Part shown: piece after piece, positions 39,857 to 49,611 of the stretch
How the letters are laid out: each line of letters starts with the position of its first letter
Numbering within the stretch: the stretch's first letter is position 1
From: Epsilonproteobacteria bacterium UBA4036
GTDB lineage: Bacteria; Campylobacterota; Campylobacteria; Campylobacterales; Arcobacteraceae
NCBI GenBank assembly: GCA_002382325.1
Contig: DGAG01000001.1
Coordinates: 1-64,000, forward strand
Reading direction: 5' to 3'
DNA: 64,000 nucleotides
Program-made: the position numbers and the translations under genes
The notes under the pieces: generated by a model
What the model saw: only the letters and a program-made list of their open reading frames with translations
Databases searched by the model: none
What the model was told of the DNA's origin: nothing

Positions 39857-41077
39857 ATGCCAATATATTTCGATGCAACATTTTCTTGGAGTGGTTACTC
39901 TTATCAAGGAAAAGTTGGTATGTTTATTGTATTAAAAAAATTAAATGAATATAATGGTAATAATATTGAAAATAATTTTATAGATTGGTCTATAGAATTT
40001 GAATGGTTAGAAGATTTTTCAATTAAACAAGGAAATACTTACCAATCGTTGCATCAAGTAAAAACTTTAGCAAGTACAAATATTAATTCATATACTAATG
40101 CAATACAACAAACATTGACCAACAGTAATATACTTGGGTATCATATTTCTCCATATTTTCATGTTTCAAGTAATGTTCTAAATCCTCATAATATATTTTA
40201 TTCATATACGATAAATAATATTAATCAGCAATTTTGTCCTTTAAATGAAATTGATAATTTATTAAAAAATGAAATAAAAGATTTTTTAGAAATTCATAAT
40301 CCAGCTGACTATAATGGAAATTGTGAAGATACCCATTTCTTTAAATTATTAGCAATTATAGACAATCATGTAAGCATTAGACATCAAAATATTCAAAATA
40401 ATCCTCCTACAACAAGAATTATTGAAACTATTAATTTTACTGAAATAATTAATTCTTTAAAAACTAATAGTGGACAATTTACGAATGAACGTATGATATA
40501 TGAGAAAAGAGAATATTTAGTTAGATTAGTTGATGAAATATGTCAAGATATAGATAGTGATTTACAAGATAAAATTAATATTTTTACTAGAGATGTATTG
40601 GATTTGAATAATGATAGTTTTGTGAAATTTTCTAAAAGTATATTCCCTCATATAAAATCACTTTTTGATGCTAAATTGACAATTGAAGATTTCCAAAATT
40701 TCTTACATCGGGATAATATGATAGATGTATTTTTCAAAATAATTCAAGAAATTCAAAAAGATGGTAATTTCCAAGAATATAAATATTTGTATGATAATGA
40801 AGATAAATATTTAGTAACGGGTATATCATCCTCTAATGGGAAACGAATCGCAAAAGCAATATTAGAAAATCCATTTGCTGTAGAAGATTTATTTGAAATG
40901 GATTGTTTTATTACTGGAAGTATTTTGGTTGATTCTATTGAATCTGAAGCTCAAAATATAAATGAAATTAGAGATGAGGAATTGCTAATACCAGAAAGAA
41001 AAGAAGAAAAAATCACAGAACTAAAAAAAGTAAGAATGATAAATATTATAGAAGCAAAAAGGATATTAAATGATTAA
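39857..41077 (+). CDS. ABC three-component system effector with nuclease-like N-terminus
   Basis: The 406-residue protein starts with DATFSWSGYSYQGKVGMFI and, near residues 46-69, EFEWLEDFSI ... SLHQVKTL. This fits the restriction-endonuclease-like (D/E...QVK) N-terminal domain of ABC-3C proteins. The C-terminal half is the common ABC-3C region, helical. In these predicted defence systems the protein cooperates with a middle component and an SMC-like ATPase, which follow here with overlaps of eight and four bases. Confidence 0.75.
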   Translation: MPIYFDATFSWSGYSYQGKVGMFIVLKKLNEYNGNNIENNFIDWSIEFEWLEDFSIKQGNTYQSLHQVKTLASTNINSYTNAIQQTLTNSNILGYHISPYFHVSSNVLNPHNIFYSYTINNINQQFCPLNEIDNLLKNEIKDFLEIHNPADYNGNCEDTHFFKLLAIIDNHVSIRHQNIQNNPPTTRIIETINFTEIINSLKTNSGQFTNERMIYEKREYLVRLVDEICQDIDSDLQDKINIFTRDVLDLNNDSFVKFSKSIFPHIKSLFDAKLTIEDFQNFLHRDNMIDVFFKIIQEIQKDGNFQEYKYLYDNEDKYLVTGISSSNGKRIAKAILENPFAVEDLFEMDCFITGSILVDSIESEAQNINEIRDEELLIPERKEEKITELKKVRMINIIEAKRILND

Positions 41078-41726
41078 TAAATTAAGTTTGATTTTTCAAA
41101 CTAATTCATTTGAACTAGTTATAGATGAAGAGAAGTTAAAAATATTAAAACGTAATGATAATAATAAATATGAATATTTTATAATTGTTGAAAGTGAAAG
41201 ACTAGATATAATAACTAACGAACAACAGAAAGAATATTTAAATATTATAAAGAAACATATAGATGATAAAGAAGTTGATAAAAACTCAACTTTATTAGTA
41301 TGTTTTAAATCTGAAACATTACCTTTAGATTCTGGAATATATAAACAAATTTTAAAAATAGAGGAAGACCCTTATTTTTTTAGAAAACTAGTGCTTCCAT
41401 ATACTCAAGAACAAATAGATTTTCTTGATAATCCAGATGAATTTGGAAATATAATAAAAAATACAGATAGCTTTGAAGAGTTTAAAGTTGCTTGTAAAAA
41501 TAAAGATTTAACTAACTCTCAATATGAGATAGTCTCTCAATTATATATTAAACTACCATTTTTCAAATTACCAACAGTGTCTAATGTAAAAAATATTGTT
41601 TTAGATGAATATAAAAGTTCTTTAAGTAATGAAGAAACCAAAACTTTGGAATTTCTAGAAAGAACAAATATTGAAAATATAGTTGATAATGAAGATTTTT
41701 TTAAAAAACTTGAGGACTTAAAATGA
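41070..41726 (+). CDS. ABC three-component system middle component
   Basis: The 218-residue acidic protein has no recognised motif. It sits between the nuclease-like effector and the ATPase with translational overlap on both sides, the place of the middle component in ABC-3C systems. The family is assigned from context and size. Confidence 0.6.
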   Translation: MINKLSLIFQTNSFELVIDEEKLKILKRNDNNKYEYFIIVESERLDIITNEQQKEYLNIIKKHIDDKEVDKNSTLLVCFKSETLPLDSGIYKQILKIEEDPYFFRKLVLPYTQEQIDFLDNPDEFGNIIKNTDSFEEFKVACKNKDLTNSQYEIVSQLYIKLPFFKLPTVSNVKNIVLDEYKSSLSNEETKTLEFLERTNIENIVDNEDFFKKLEDLK

Positions 41727-44113
41727 ACGGGTATAAACTAAAAAAACTGTATATAGAAAATTTTAAACTTATAACACAAAGAGAAATTGATTTTAGTTCA
41801 TTAGATCTTATGATCTTAGATGGTCCAAATGGTTATGGTAAAACAACTATTTATGATAGTTTAGAATTGTTATTTAGTAAAAAAATATCTAGAATTAATG
41901 ATAATGATGTAGAAGATAATAAAAATAAGCATGAAGATTCATTATTTGCCAAAGATAAAACTAAACCTATAATAATAAAAGCTGAATTAGAGAAAGAGAA
42001 CCAAGCTAATTTATATTTAAGTATATATTTGCCAGCAAATATAAATTCTAAGAAATGGGAAAATTACCAACAATATCAATTAAATTCATACGAACAAAAT
42101 ACTTTAGATGGTATTAAAGTTGATACTTTTGATGAGTTATTAGGTTTAAATATTGATAAAATAGCTTTATCGGATGATTTTAAAAATTTTTATTATATTC
42201 AGCAAGAAAATAATACTCAATTTTTTAAGAAAAGTGAAAAAGAAAGAATAAAGTTACTATCAAAGTTTTTTGGGACAGAAGATGCTGAAAAACTTAAAGA
42301 CGACCTATCCAAAAAACTTAAAAAAATAAAAGAATTAAAAACATTCATAACAGAAAGTCTTAAAACAAAAAAAGAAGATTATAAAAAACTAGAAGAACAA
42401 AGTGTATCTGCAGTAAATAAAGATGCTAAATATATTTCTTTATCTACTAATAAATCATGGGATAAAGAAGAATTCATACCATCAAATAATGAAAAATTAA
42501 AAGAGATAATTGAAGAAGTTTCAGATATAGAAAATTTGATTAAGTATTTTAGTACTTTCGAAATGCATACTAAAAATGAAAAGTTTATAGATATTAAAAG
42601 CTCTGAAGATGATTTAAAAAGATTTATTGTTCTAGCTAATTTCAAAAATAAATATACAGATACTAAAGAATTATATGAAAAAGAAGAAAAAATCAGAAAC
42701 ATAAAAAAAACTATTGAAGAACAAGACTACGAAAATTTAAAAAAAGAAAAACTAAAAGAATTATTTGAGTTATTTAGTATTGAAGAATATGAGAAAAAAA
42801 TAGAAGATATATACAAGATAATTGATAATATTGATCAATACATAAAAGAATCAGGTGAAATGTCAGATGTATCTAGATTAATTAATGAGGCAAGAAATTC
42901 TTTATTGGAAGAATATAAGAAGTTTGATGATACTACTAAAGATAATGGGGAATGTCCTTTATGTGGTTATGATAAATGGACTTCTTTTGAAAAATTTGAA
43001 GAAAAATTTAAAAAGAAAAAAGTCTTTTTTGAAGAGTTTCAAGATGAAAAAACTAAGTTAGCTAAAGAATTAAAAGAAGATTTGTTTAAAGCTAAACTAA
43101 AAGAAATACTTGAAAAAACTAATCAATACTTGGCAGTAAAGAAAAATTTAGTAAATAAAGAATTCTATCTTCAAGTTAGTGAATATTATGATGAAAACAA
43201 ATATGCTTTATTCTTAAATAAAATTATGAAATTAGGGATTTATGAAGAATTATTAAAATTTGCAAATAGTGAACAAAAAGAAGTAGAACACTTTGGAAGT
43301 ATTTTGCAGAAAATATTTGAAGTAATTGATTCTAAAATTACTATGATAACTGAAGAAGAATTTATTGAAAAGAAAGAGAGTGTTTTTAGTGGCTTTAAAG
43401 CCTATAATATAGCTCTAGAAAAAATTAAAGAGCTTAATTTAACAGATGAAAAAGTTAAACAGAAAAAAGAATGGTTGGAGTTTAAATATTATTCAAATGA
43501 AGAAGAGAAAAAAAAGAATATAAAAAAGGAAATTAATAAGTTAGAAAAGAAAAAAGAGTTATTGAATAAATTGATGACTACATCAACAAAGGATATTACA
43601 AAAGAGTTACATGACAAATTAGATAAAAAGATAAAAAATCAATGGAAAGATGTTATTAAACAAATTGAAATACCACTTTATATTTATTCTGGAAAGATTT
43701 TACAAGATACTCAAAGAGGAAATGGAATATTTATTGACTACGATACTAAGAAAAAAGAAAGTCCTTTGAAGTTTTTATCTACTCTTGATAGTGATTATGA
43801 TGCAACTTATTCAATGAGTACGGGTCAGCTATCTGCATTAGTTGTTTCTTTAACTCTTGCTCTAAATAAAGTATATGGAAAAAATGATAACGGTGGATTA
43901 TTACTTATTGATGACCCTATGCAAAGTATGGATGAGATGAATGTTACATCATTTATAGAATTAATAAGAAATGATTTTGAAAATACACAATTTATCTTAT
44001 CAACTCATGAATCTAAAATTTCAAGGTTACTACATTATAAATATTTAAAATATAATAAACATGTTAAACCTTATTCTGTTAAAGATGAATTTTTTAATGA
44101 GGTTGTAGAATGA
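41723..44113 (+). CDS. SMC/RecN-like ABC ATPase of ABC-3C system
   Basis: The 796-residue protein has Walker A GPNGYGKTTIYDSL (34-47), coiled coils, a zinc-hook-like CPLCGYDKW near the middle, the signature MSTGQLSALVVSLTLAL, Walker B LLLIDDPMQSMDEMN and the switch STHES. It probably senses or scans DNA and licenses the nuclease component. It overlaps the next gene by four bases. Confidence 0.85.
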   Translation: MNGYKLKKLYIENFKLITQREIDFSSLDLMILDGPNGYGKTTIYDSLELLFSKKISRINDNDVEDNKNKHEDSLFAKDKTKPIIIKAELEKENQANLYLSIYLPANINSKKWENYQQYQLNSYEQNTLDGIKVDTFDELLGLNIDKIALSDDFKNFYYIQQENNTQFFKKSEKERIKLLSKFFGTEDAEKLKDDLSKKLKKIKELKTFITESLKTKKEDYKKLEEQSVSAVNKDAKYISLSTNKSWDKEEFIPSNNEKLKEIIEEVSDIENLIKYFSTFEMHTKNEKFIDIKSSEDDLKRFIVLANFKNKYTDTKELYEKEEKIRNIKKTIEEQDYENLKKEKLKELFELFSIEEYEKKIEDIYKIIDNIDQYIKESGEMSDVSRLINEARNSLLEEYKKFDDTTKDNGECPLCGYDKWTSFEKFEEKFKKKKVFFEEFQDEKTKLAKELKEDLFKAKLKEILEKTNQYLAVKKNLVNKEFYLQVSEYYDENKYALFLNKIMKLGIYEELLKFANSEQKEVEHFGSILQKIFEVIDSKITMITEEEFIEKKESVFSGFKAYNIALEKIKELNLTDEKVKQKKEWLEFKYYSNEEEKKKNIKKEINKLEKKKELLNKLMTTSTKDITKELHDKLDKKIKNQWKDVIKQIEIPLYIYSGKILQDTQRGNGIFIDYDTKKKESPLKFLSTLDSDYDATYSMSTGQLSALVVSLTLALNKVYGKNDNGGLLLIDDPMQSMDEMNVTSFIELIRNDFENTQFILSTHESKISRLLHYKYLKYNKHVKPYSVKDEFFNEVVE

Positions 44114-44817
44114 GAAGAGCATGGTTTAATGGAGAAAAAGTTAGAGCAGAAATAGCTGGTTCGGGTGCTATTGGTCAGTGTCCTTTCATGGGTAATGAAG
44201 TACGGGCTAATGTTGGAGAGTTAAGACAATATTGGTCGTATATTGGTGGAGCACCTGAATTCCCGCCTGGTTATGAAAATGAAACTCCTTGGCATGCTGC
44301 CTGGAAAACACCTATACAAGATGAATTTTGTGAAGTAATATTTGGTCAAAATAATGAACATCGTGCTGATATTGTAGGGAATAATAATGTTGTGATTGAA
44401 CTACAACATAGTCCTATTGATATTAGAGAAGTTCGGGAAAGAATTAGATTTTATAATCAAAATACTAATAGACGTGTAATATGGATAGTAGATGCAAGAG
44501 CATATTGGAAAAAAACTTTAGATTTAGATTTTCAAAATAGAAATGGATTAAATTATCCTGTTCTTTGGAAAAGAAAAAGACAGTGGGTTTATCATATTGC
44601 ACAAAACAATGAAAGTATTTTATTTATTGACTATAACCACAAATCAGATAAATTAGTCCAAATGTGGGTTCATCAACAAAAACTATATGGAAGATTTATT
44701 TCAAAAAGAAAATTCTTTTTAGATAATATGGATAGGGTGTCCAAACAAGAATATATTGATAATGAAGAATCTTTTAATAAAATATGGTCAGACTTAGAAA
44801 AAGAAGAAAATAATTAA
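44110..44817 (+). CDS. CoiA-like nuclease-domain protein
   Basis: The 235-residue protein carries WHAAWK, HRADIVGNNNVVIELQHSPI and RIRFYNQNTNRRVIWIVD, the pattern of the CoiA nuclease family (PD-(D/E)xK-like, D...E-x-Q). CoiA is known from natural competence, but related domains occur in defence loci. It is coupled by ATGA to the ABC ATPase and by one base to the next gene, so it belongs to the same operon. Confidence 0.75.
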   Translation: MRRAWFNGEKVRAEIAGSGAIGQCPFMGNEVRANVGELRQYWSYIGGAPEFPPGYENETPWHAAWKTPIQDEFCEVIFGQNNEHRADIVGNNNVVIELQHSPIDIREVRERIRFYNQNTNRRVIWIVDARAYWKKTLDLDFQNRNGLNYPVLWKRKRQWVYHIAQNNESILFIDYNHKSDKLVQMWVHQQKLYGRFISKRKFFLDNMDRVSKQEYIDNEESFNKIWSDLEKEENN

Positions 44818-46292
44818 TGAACCTATCTAAATCCCTCTATACAAAAGGTATCCAATGCCCAAAAGCACTTTGGCTTAAAAAATACAAGCCAAGTGTTTTA
44901 ATACCACCAGATGAGCAAGCACAGGCTATATTTGAAACAGGAAATATAGTAGGGGACTTAGCTTGCCAACTTTTTCTTGATGGAAAAGAAGTACCGTACA
45001 CTACAAATTATGATGAGATGATATCTACTACAAAAGAGTGGATAGAAGTGGGTGTATCAAATATCTACGAAGCTACATTTAACTATGAGGGCATACTTAT
45101 CATGGTAGATATTTTAAAAATAGAAGATGATGGTGTATCTATCTATGAGGTTAAAAGCTCAACTGAGGTAAAAGATATTTATCTTCATGATGTATCTATT
45201 CAGTATTATGTTTTACAAAACTTAGGCTATAGTATAAAAAGTGCAAGTGTAGTACATATAAACAATGAGTATGTAAGAGGTGAGAGTTTAGAACTAGACA
45301 AACTATTTAAAATAGTTGATGTCACAAGTGAAATACAAAGTCTACAGTCAAATATCTCAATCATACTAAAAGAGTTTGAAACGTACCTAGAAGATAAAGT
45401 AAATGAACCAGATATAGATATAGGAAGTCATTGTAATAAACCTTATGAGTGTGATGCTAAAAACTATTGTTGGAAAGTTCAAAGACAAATTCCAGATTAT
45501 TCTATATTTAATATTTTTAATCTAGGAAGTAAAAAGCAAGTTGAATTATATAATCAAGGTATCATAGATATAGAAGATATTCCAGAAGATTTTGATATGA
45601 CTGCAAACCAAAAACAAGCAGTAGAAAACTACAAATCAAAAGTAAGCTATATAGACAAAGAAAATATCAATGCCTTTTTAGAAAATCTAACATACCCAAT
45701 CTATCACTTAGACTTTGAAACCTACCAACAAGCTATACCAGAGTATAAAGGTATAAGACCCTTCGAGCAAATCCCTTTTCAATACTCACTTCATATAGAG
45801 TATGAAGATGGAACGCTAATCAATAAAGAGTATTTGAGTGAAGATAGTATTGATAACAGATATGAGTTAGCACAAAAGTTGTGTGAAGATATCCCAAATG
45901 ATGTTACAGTATTGGCTTATAATATGAGCTTTGAAAAAGGTGTAATAAAAAGACTAGCAAACCTTTTTCCAAATCTTAGCACTCATTTACTAGCCATAAA
46001 TGAAAATATGCAAGACCTAATGATACCTTTCCAAAAGAAATGGTATGTAACACCAAGTAAGCAAGGAAGCTATTCTATCAAGTATGTATTGCCTGCTTTA
46101 GTGCCAGAGTTTGAAAAAGCATATAAAGAGTTAGCTGGTGTACAAAATGGAAGCCAAGCTATGAATGCTTTTGCAAACTTATCAAAGCTAAATGAAGAAG
46201 AAAAACAAAAGATGAGAACTTCACTTTTAGAGTATTGTAAACTTGATACTTTGGCTATGGTGAAGATACTTGATGTATTAAAAAATCTATAA
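44817..46292 (+). CDS. Cas4-like nuclease fused to DUF2779/DEDD exonuclease
   Basis: The 491-residue protein has an N-terminal Cas4-like module: C14, D98, E111-x-K113 (IYEVKSST) and a distal cluster C206, C212, C218, suitable for a 4Fe-4S cluster. The C-terminal DUF2779 domain has YHLDFETYQ (D299, E301), AYNMSFEKGVI and EYCKLDTLAM, the acidic residues of a DEDD exonuclease; the second D appears as S. Such fusions are known but rarely described functionally. The codon style here resembles the Mre11/Rad50 genes more than the ABC-3C genes. Confidence 0.75.
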   Translation: MNLSKSLYTKGIQCPKALWLKKYKPSVLIPPDEQAQAIFETGNIVGDLACQLFLDGKEVPYTTNYDEMISTTKEWIEVGVSNIYEATFNYEGILIMVDILKIEDDGVSIYEVKSSTEVKDIYLHDVSIQYYVLQNLGYSIKSASVVHINNEYVRGESLELDKLFKIVDVTSEIQSLQSNISIILKEFETYLEDKVNEPDIDIGSHCNKPYECDAKNYCWKVQRQIPDYSIFNIFNLGSKKQVELYNQGIIDIEDIPEDFDMTANQKQAVENYKSKVSYIDKENINAFLENLTYPIYHLDFETYQQAIPEYKGIRPFEQIPFQYSLHIEYEDGTLINKEYLSEDSIDNRYELAQKLCEDIPNDVTVLAYNMSFEKGVIKRLANLFPNLSTHLLAINENMQDLMIPFQKKWYVTPSKQGSYSIKYVLPALVPEFEKAYKELAGVQNGSQAMNAFANLSKLNEEEKQKMRTSLLEYCKLDTLAMVKILDVLKNL

Positions 46293-46319
46293 AAGTATAT
46301 AGACAAAAGATGAAAAAGG

Positions 46320-46841
46320 TTGCAAATGAATAACGGTTTAAAAAAAATCTATATTGCTGGATTTGATGTTTTTAAAGAAGATTCTATTGCTATTGGTAAA
46401 AAATATGTAGAGCTATGCAAACAATATGGCTTTATAGGTTTGTATCCTCTTGATAATCAAATCAATACTCAAAATAAAACAAAAAAAGAGATTGCAGAAG
46501 AAATTTTTCAAGCCAATAAAAAAATGATAGAGCAATGTGATATTGTAATAGCAAATTTAAATCCTTTTCGTGGAAAAGAAGCTGATAGTGGAACAGTATG
46601 GGAATGTGGTTATGCCAAAGCATTAAATAAAGAAGTTTATATTTATATGGATAATACCAAAGAGTATGTTGAACAATTTAAAGATGATGAAAAACATTTA
46701 AGCTCAAATGGATATGTAGATAAAAACAATATGATTATTGAAGATTTTGGACATCCAATTAATTTGATGATTGCTTGTTCAAGTACGATTATTCAAGGTG
46801 GATTTGTGGATGTACTTGAACATTTAACAAAAGATGATTAA
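46320..46841 (+). CDS. Nucleoside 2-deoxyribosyltransferase-like protein
   Basis: The 173-residue protein fits the NDT family: KIYIAGFDVF at the start, CDIVIANLNPFRG and the catalytic region DSGTVWECGYAKAL. NDT-fold proteins transfer or hydrolyse deoxyribosyl bonds, and relatives act in NAD or nucleotide signalling and in defence. It lies 27 bases after the Cas4-DEDD gene and may belong to that operon. Confidence 0.85.
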   Translation: MQMNNGLKKIYIAGFDVFKEDSIAIGKKYVELCKQYGFIGLYPLDNQINTQNKTKKEIAEEIFQANKKMIEQCDIVIANLNPFRGKEADSGTVWECGYAKALNKEVYIYMDNTKEYVEQFKDDEKHLSSNGYVDKNNMIIEDFGHPINLMIACSSTIIQGGFVDVLEHLTKDD

Positions 46842-47029
46842 AAAATCTTACTCAAAATTTCTTTAACTTTTTGTTGATTCTTCAAACCATTTAAATAAGC
46901 AAAAAAAAGCCCAGCACTAAATAAAATACCACTCATAATCCTTGCACTGCTATGCTCATAAGTAATAAGTATAGCTGCAGGAACAATGAGTAAACAAAAA
47001 TAGACTAAATAATTTTTACATTTTGTCAT
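46838..47029 (-). CDS. Small two-TM membrane protein
   Basis: I take ATG 47029 as the start (63 residues) because the longer frame to 47068 lies wholly inside the upstream gene. Two hydrophobic helices (YLVYFCLLIVPAAILI and IMSGILFSAGLFFAYL) are followed by a basic tail. It overlaps the upstream lipoprotein gene by 14 bases and closes the leftward membrane operon. Confidence 0.55.
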   Translation of the reverse strand: MTKCKNYLVYFCLLIVPAAILITYEHSSARIMSGILFSAGLFFAYLNGLKNQQKVKEILSKIF

Positions 47030-48071
47030 TATTGTTTTCTTTTTTTTGTGATTTAAATCTATATTCAATTAAATTTGAAGCAAGTTTTTCATTAATCATA
47101 TTAATTGTTGATAAACTAAGAACATTAATGTTGTAATTTTTATGAATGTAATTATTTAAATATGTCTGATCAATATTTCCATTTTGTTTTATTTGACATT
47201 CATTTAGACTATAAAGTAATTTATCTTGATCGTTTTCACTGACAAATTTGTTAATTAATTCAAAAGTAAAAATTGTAAGCTCCAATGGAAATAAAACTGG
47301 TATTCCAGTAACTGAGCTTATTTTTGTTCTTTTCTTCATAAAAACATACTCGTGTAAGTCTTTATTTACGGTTAAATTATTACCGAAAGCTAGATTGTTG
47401 ATTTCTATTACTATATCAGCATTTTCAGCTGTTTCTGCAATTTGATATTTGTTTTTTAAAGCATATTTCTCTAAGGAAGTCTTTAAATTCATTGCTTGTA
47501 AAAATGAATCATCAATAATGAGTTTTTTTTGAGAAAAAGATTCTGCATTTAGGTTAAATAATATAGGAATATTATGAATTTGAGTAATTGATTGTTCTTT
47601 TTCATATGGTGTCTCTTTTAAATACATCAAAAAGTTAATATATAAATTAAGTATTTCCATTTCTGATAAATCTTTTTGTTCAAAATATATTTTATTATCT
47701 ATAAAATGAATATCATCTAAAAAACTTATTTCATCTTTTTTAGCTTCGCATTTATCTAATTTATAATTTCCATCCAAAATTAAATAAGTATTATTAAAGT
47801 ATGAAAATATATCTTTATCAACTTTAGGTTTAAAAATACAATCATATTTAACTTTAAATCCATTCTGAGAAATTAATGATTTTGTTTGATTTAAAATATT
47901 TTCAATCTTTAAATCATGTTTTGATGTATCTATATAAACTGATGTATCTGTACTTTGATTTTTTAGATTTATTGCTTTGAATGCATTTTCAAAAGTTTCC
48001 TGTCTGCTTGAACAGCCTGTAAATAGTAAGATAATAAATATACCTACTAATCTCCATAAATATTTTTTCAT
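47016..48071 (-). CDS. Lipoprotein of unknown function
   Basis: The 351-residue protein has a lipoprotein signal peptide with lipobox LFTGC (cysteine 20). The mature part is rich in Asp, Lys and Asn and has no recognised domain. It overlaps the Sel1 gene by four bases, so the two are translated together. Confidence 0.7.
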   Translation of the reverse strand: MKKYLWRLVGIFIILLFTGCSSRQETFENAFKAINLKNQSTDTSVYIDTSKHDLKIENILNQTKSLISQNGFKVKYDCIFKPKVDKDIFSYFNNTYLILDGNYKLDKCEAKKDEISFLDDIHFIDNKIYFEQKDLSEMEILNLYINFLMYLKETPYEKEQSITQIHNIPILFNLNAESFSQKKLIIDDSFLQAMNLKTSLEKYALKNKYQIAETAENADIVIEINNLAFGNNLTVNKDLHEYVFMKKRTKISSVTGIPVLFPLELTIFTFELINKFVSENDQDKLLYSLNECQIKQNGNIDQTYLNNYIHKNYNINVLSLSTINMINEKLASNLIEYRFKSQKKENNNDKM

Positions 48072-49087
48072 TTTAACCCCTTTTTTAGTTCATTAATTAA
48101 TGGCAAAATAGATTTTTGGCCATGTTCATATGCTTTTTCAAAATATTTTAATGCCATGTTTAAATCTATTTCTGTACCTTGCCCTTTAACATACAACATG
48201 CCTATTTTATACATAGCATTTGAATTTCCATTATCTGCACTTACTTTTAGATACTCATAAGCTCTTTTATAATCTTGTTCAATTCCTTTTCCTTCTAAAT
48301 AAAGGTTTCCTAAACTATATTGTGCAGAAGCATTATTTAATTTTGCAGCTTTGTCATAATAAGAAAAAGCTTTAGGATAATCTTGTTTATTTTCATAAGT
48401 AAATCCCAAATTATACAAAGCCCAATGATTGTTTTGTGCGGCAGATTTCTCATACCAATTGATAGCTTCTTGTGTATTTTGATTTACCCCTCGACCATCG
48501 GCATACATTACACCGATTTGGTTTTGAATTAATGCATTACCTTTTTTTGCAAAAGGAAGCATTGTTTCAAAATTTTTATTGTAATTGGGTGTAAACTTTT
48601 CCTTTGAATATAATCCTTTACTTCTATCACCATCAAATTTTAAATGTACTAAATATTTTTCTGCATCTGTTGTTATTTCTGTTGTATACCATACGGAAGA
48701 AGAAATAAGGTATTTATTTTGTTCCAATGTTATAACGTTATCTGAACCTAAAACCATATTAAAAAACTTAAATGGATCATTATATGAATTTGGCAATTTA
48801 AAATCAGTAATAATATCAACATTTGCTTGACATTCTTGAGCACCAGTTTCTTTATTTATTTTTTTAGTAACAATTGTATTAAAAACAATATCTTCAACAT
48901 TATGTTGTTGATTTTTAAATATTTTATTGAACAATTCATTTTGAATAATTTCAGTGCCAAGGCTTATAGCTTCATTTGAATTACATTCAACAGTTTTTTT
49001 TAAAAATAAAGTTTGCATAATTTTACTTTGATAACCGATGATTACAACTAATACAACAATTACCATACCCAATAATTTATTTTTCAT
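48068..49087 (-). CDS. Membrane-anchored Sel1-repeat protein
   Basis: The 339-residue protein has an N-terminal anchor (GMVIVVLVVIIGY), a middle region of unknown fold, and about four Sel1 repeats (residues 185-335) such as QIGVMYADGRGVNQNTQEAI and KIGMLYVKGQGTEIDLNMAL. Sel1 repeats mediate protein contacts. It probably works with the lipoprotein in the envelope. Confidence 0.8.
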   Translation of the reverse strand: MKNKLLGMVIVVLVVIIGYQSKIMQTLFLKKTVECNSNEAISLGTEIIQNELFNKIFKNQQHNVEDIVFNTIVTKKINKETGAQECQANVDIITDFKLPNSYNDPFKFFNMVLGSDNVITLEQNKYLISSSVWYTTEITTDAEKYLVHLKFDGDRSKGLYSKEKFTPNYNKNFETMLPFAKKGNALIQNQIGVMYADGRGVNQNTQEAINWYEKSAAQNNHWALYNLGFTYENKQDYPKAFSYYDKAAKLNNASAQYSLGNLYLEGKGIEQDYKRAYEYLKVSADNGNSNAMYKIGMLYVKGQGTEIDLNMALKYFEKAYEHGQKSILPLINELKKGLK

Positions 49088-49226
49088 TTCTTCTCCTTTA
49101 TTTATCTTAAAAATATTATTTTTATCTGTGTGAAAACAAACTGATTTTGAAAAATTTCTTCAAATAAAATGAGTTTGTTTACAAAAAGAAACATTATTTA
49201 GAAATGTCATATTTAATAAATAATTA

Positions 49227-49601
49227 TTAAATATATTTTCTCTTAATTAGTTCACTTTCTAAGTTTTTATCATAATGTATAAACCCTTTTGCCTGCATCC
49301 TCTTAAAATATTGTTTGTTATAAAAAAATGCAAAAATAAAATTGATAGCACCAGAAGTTAATGAACTAAGAATTATTAATAAAATACCAATTACCCATTC
49401 ATTTCTACTTATTGGAAGAAACCCATTAAACATCATTAATGTCCAACAGTATCCAATATTTAGCTTACATGATTCTCCTGCATCATTTCTGAGAATAACT
49501 TCTGTTTGTCTATTATGTAAAATATATACTCCAATACACACAGATATAAGAAATACACTAGCAACAATCACAACTATATTTTCTGAAAAATTCATTTTCA
49601 A
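49227..49601 (-). CDS. Small membrane protein
   Basis: The 124-residue protein has an N-terminal helix (VIVASVFLISVCIGVYIL), a cysteine-containing loop, two further hydrophobic segments and a basic end with YNKQYFKRMQAKGF. No family was recognised with confidence. It lies in a leftward series of envelope genes. Confidence 0.55.
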   Translation of the reverse strand: MKMNFSENIVVIVASVFLISVCIGVYILHNRQTEVILRNDAGESCKLNIGYCWTLMMFNGFLPISRNEWVIGILLIILSSLTSGAINFIFAFFYNKQYFKRMQAKGFIHYDKNLESELIKRKYI

Positions 49602-49611
49602 CTCCTTTTAT

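Noticed and set aside
44110..44817. Competence locus around the CoiA-like gene
   Set aside because: No com genes are adjacent and the gene is coupled to an ABC-3C operon, so a competence role is not supported.
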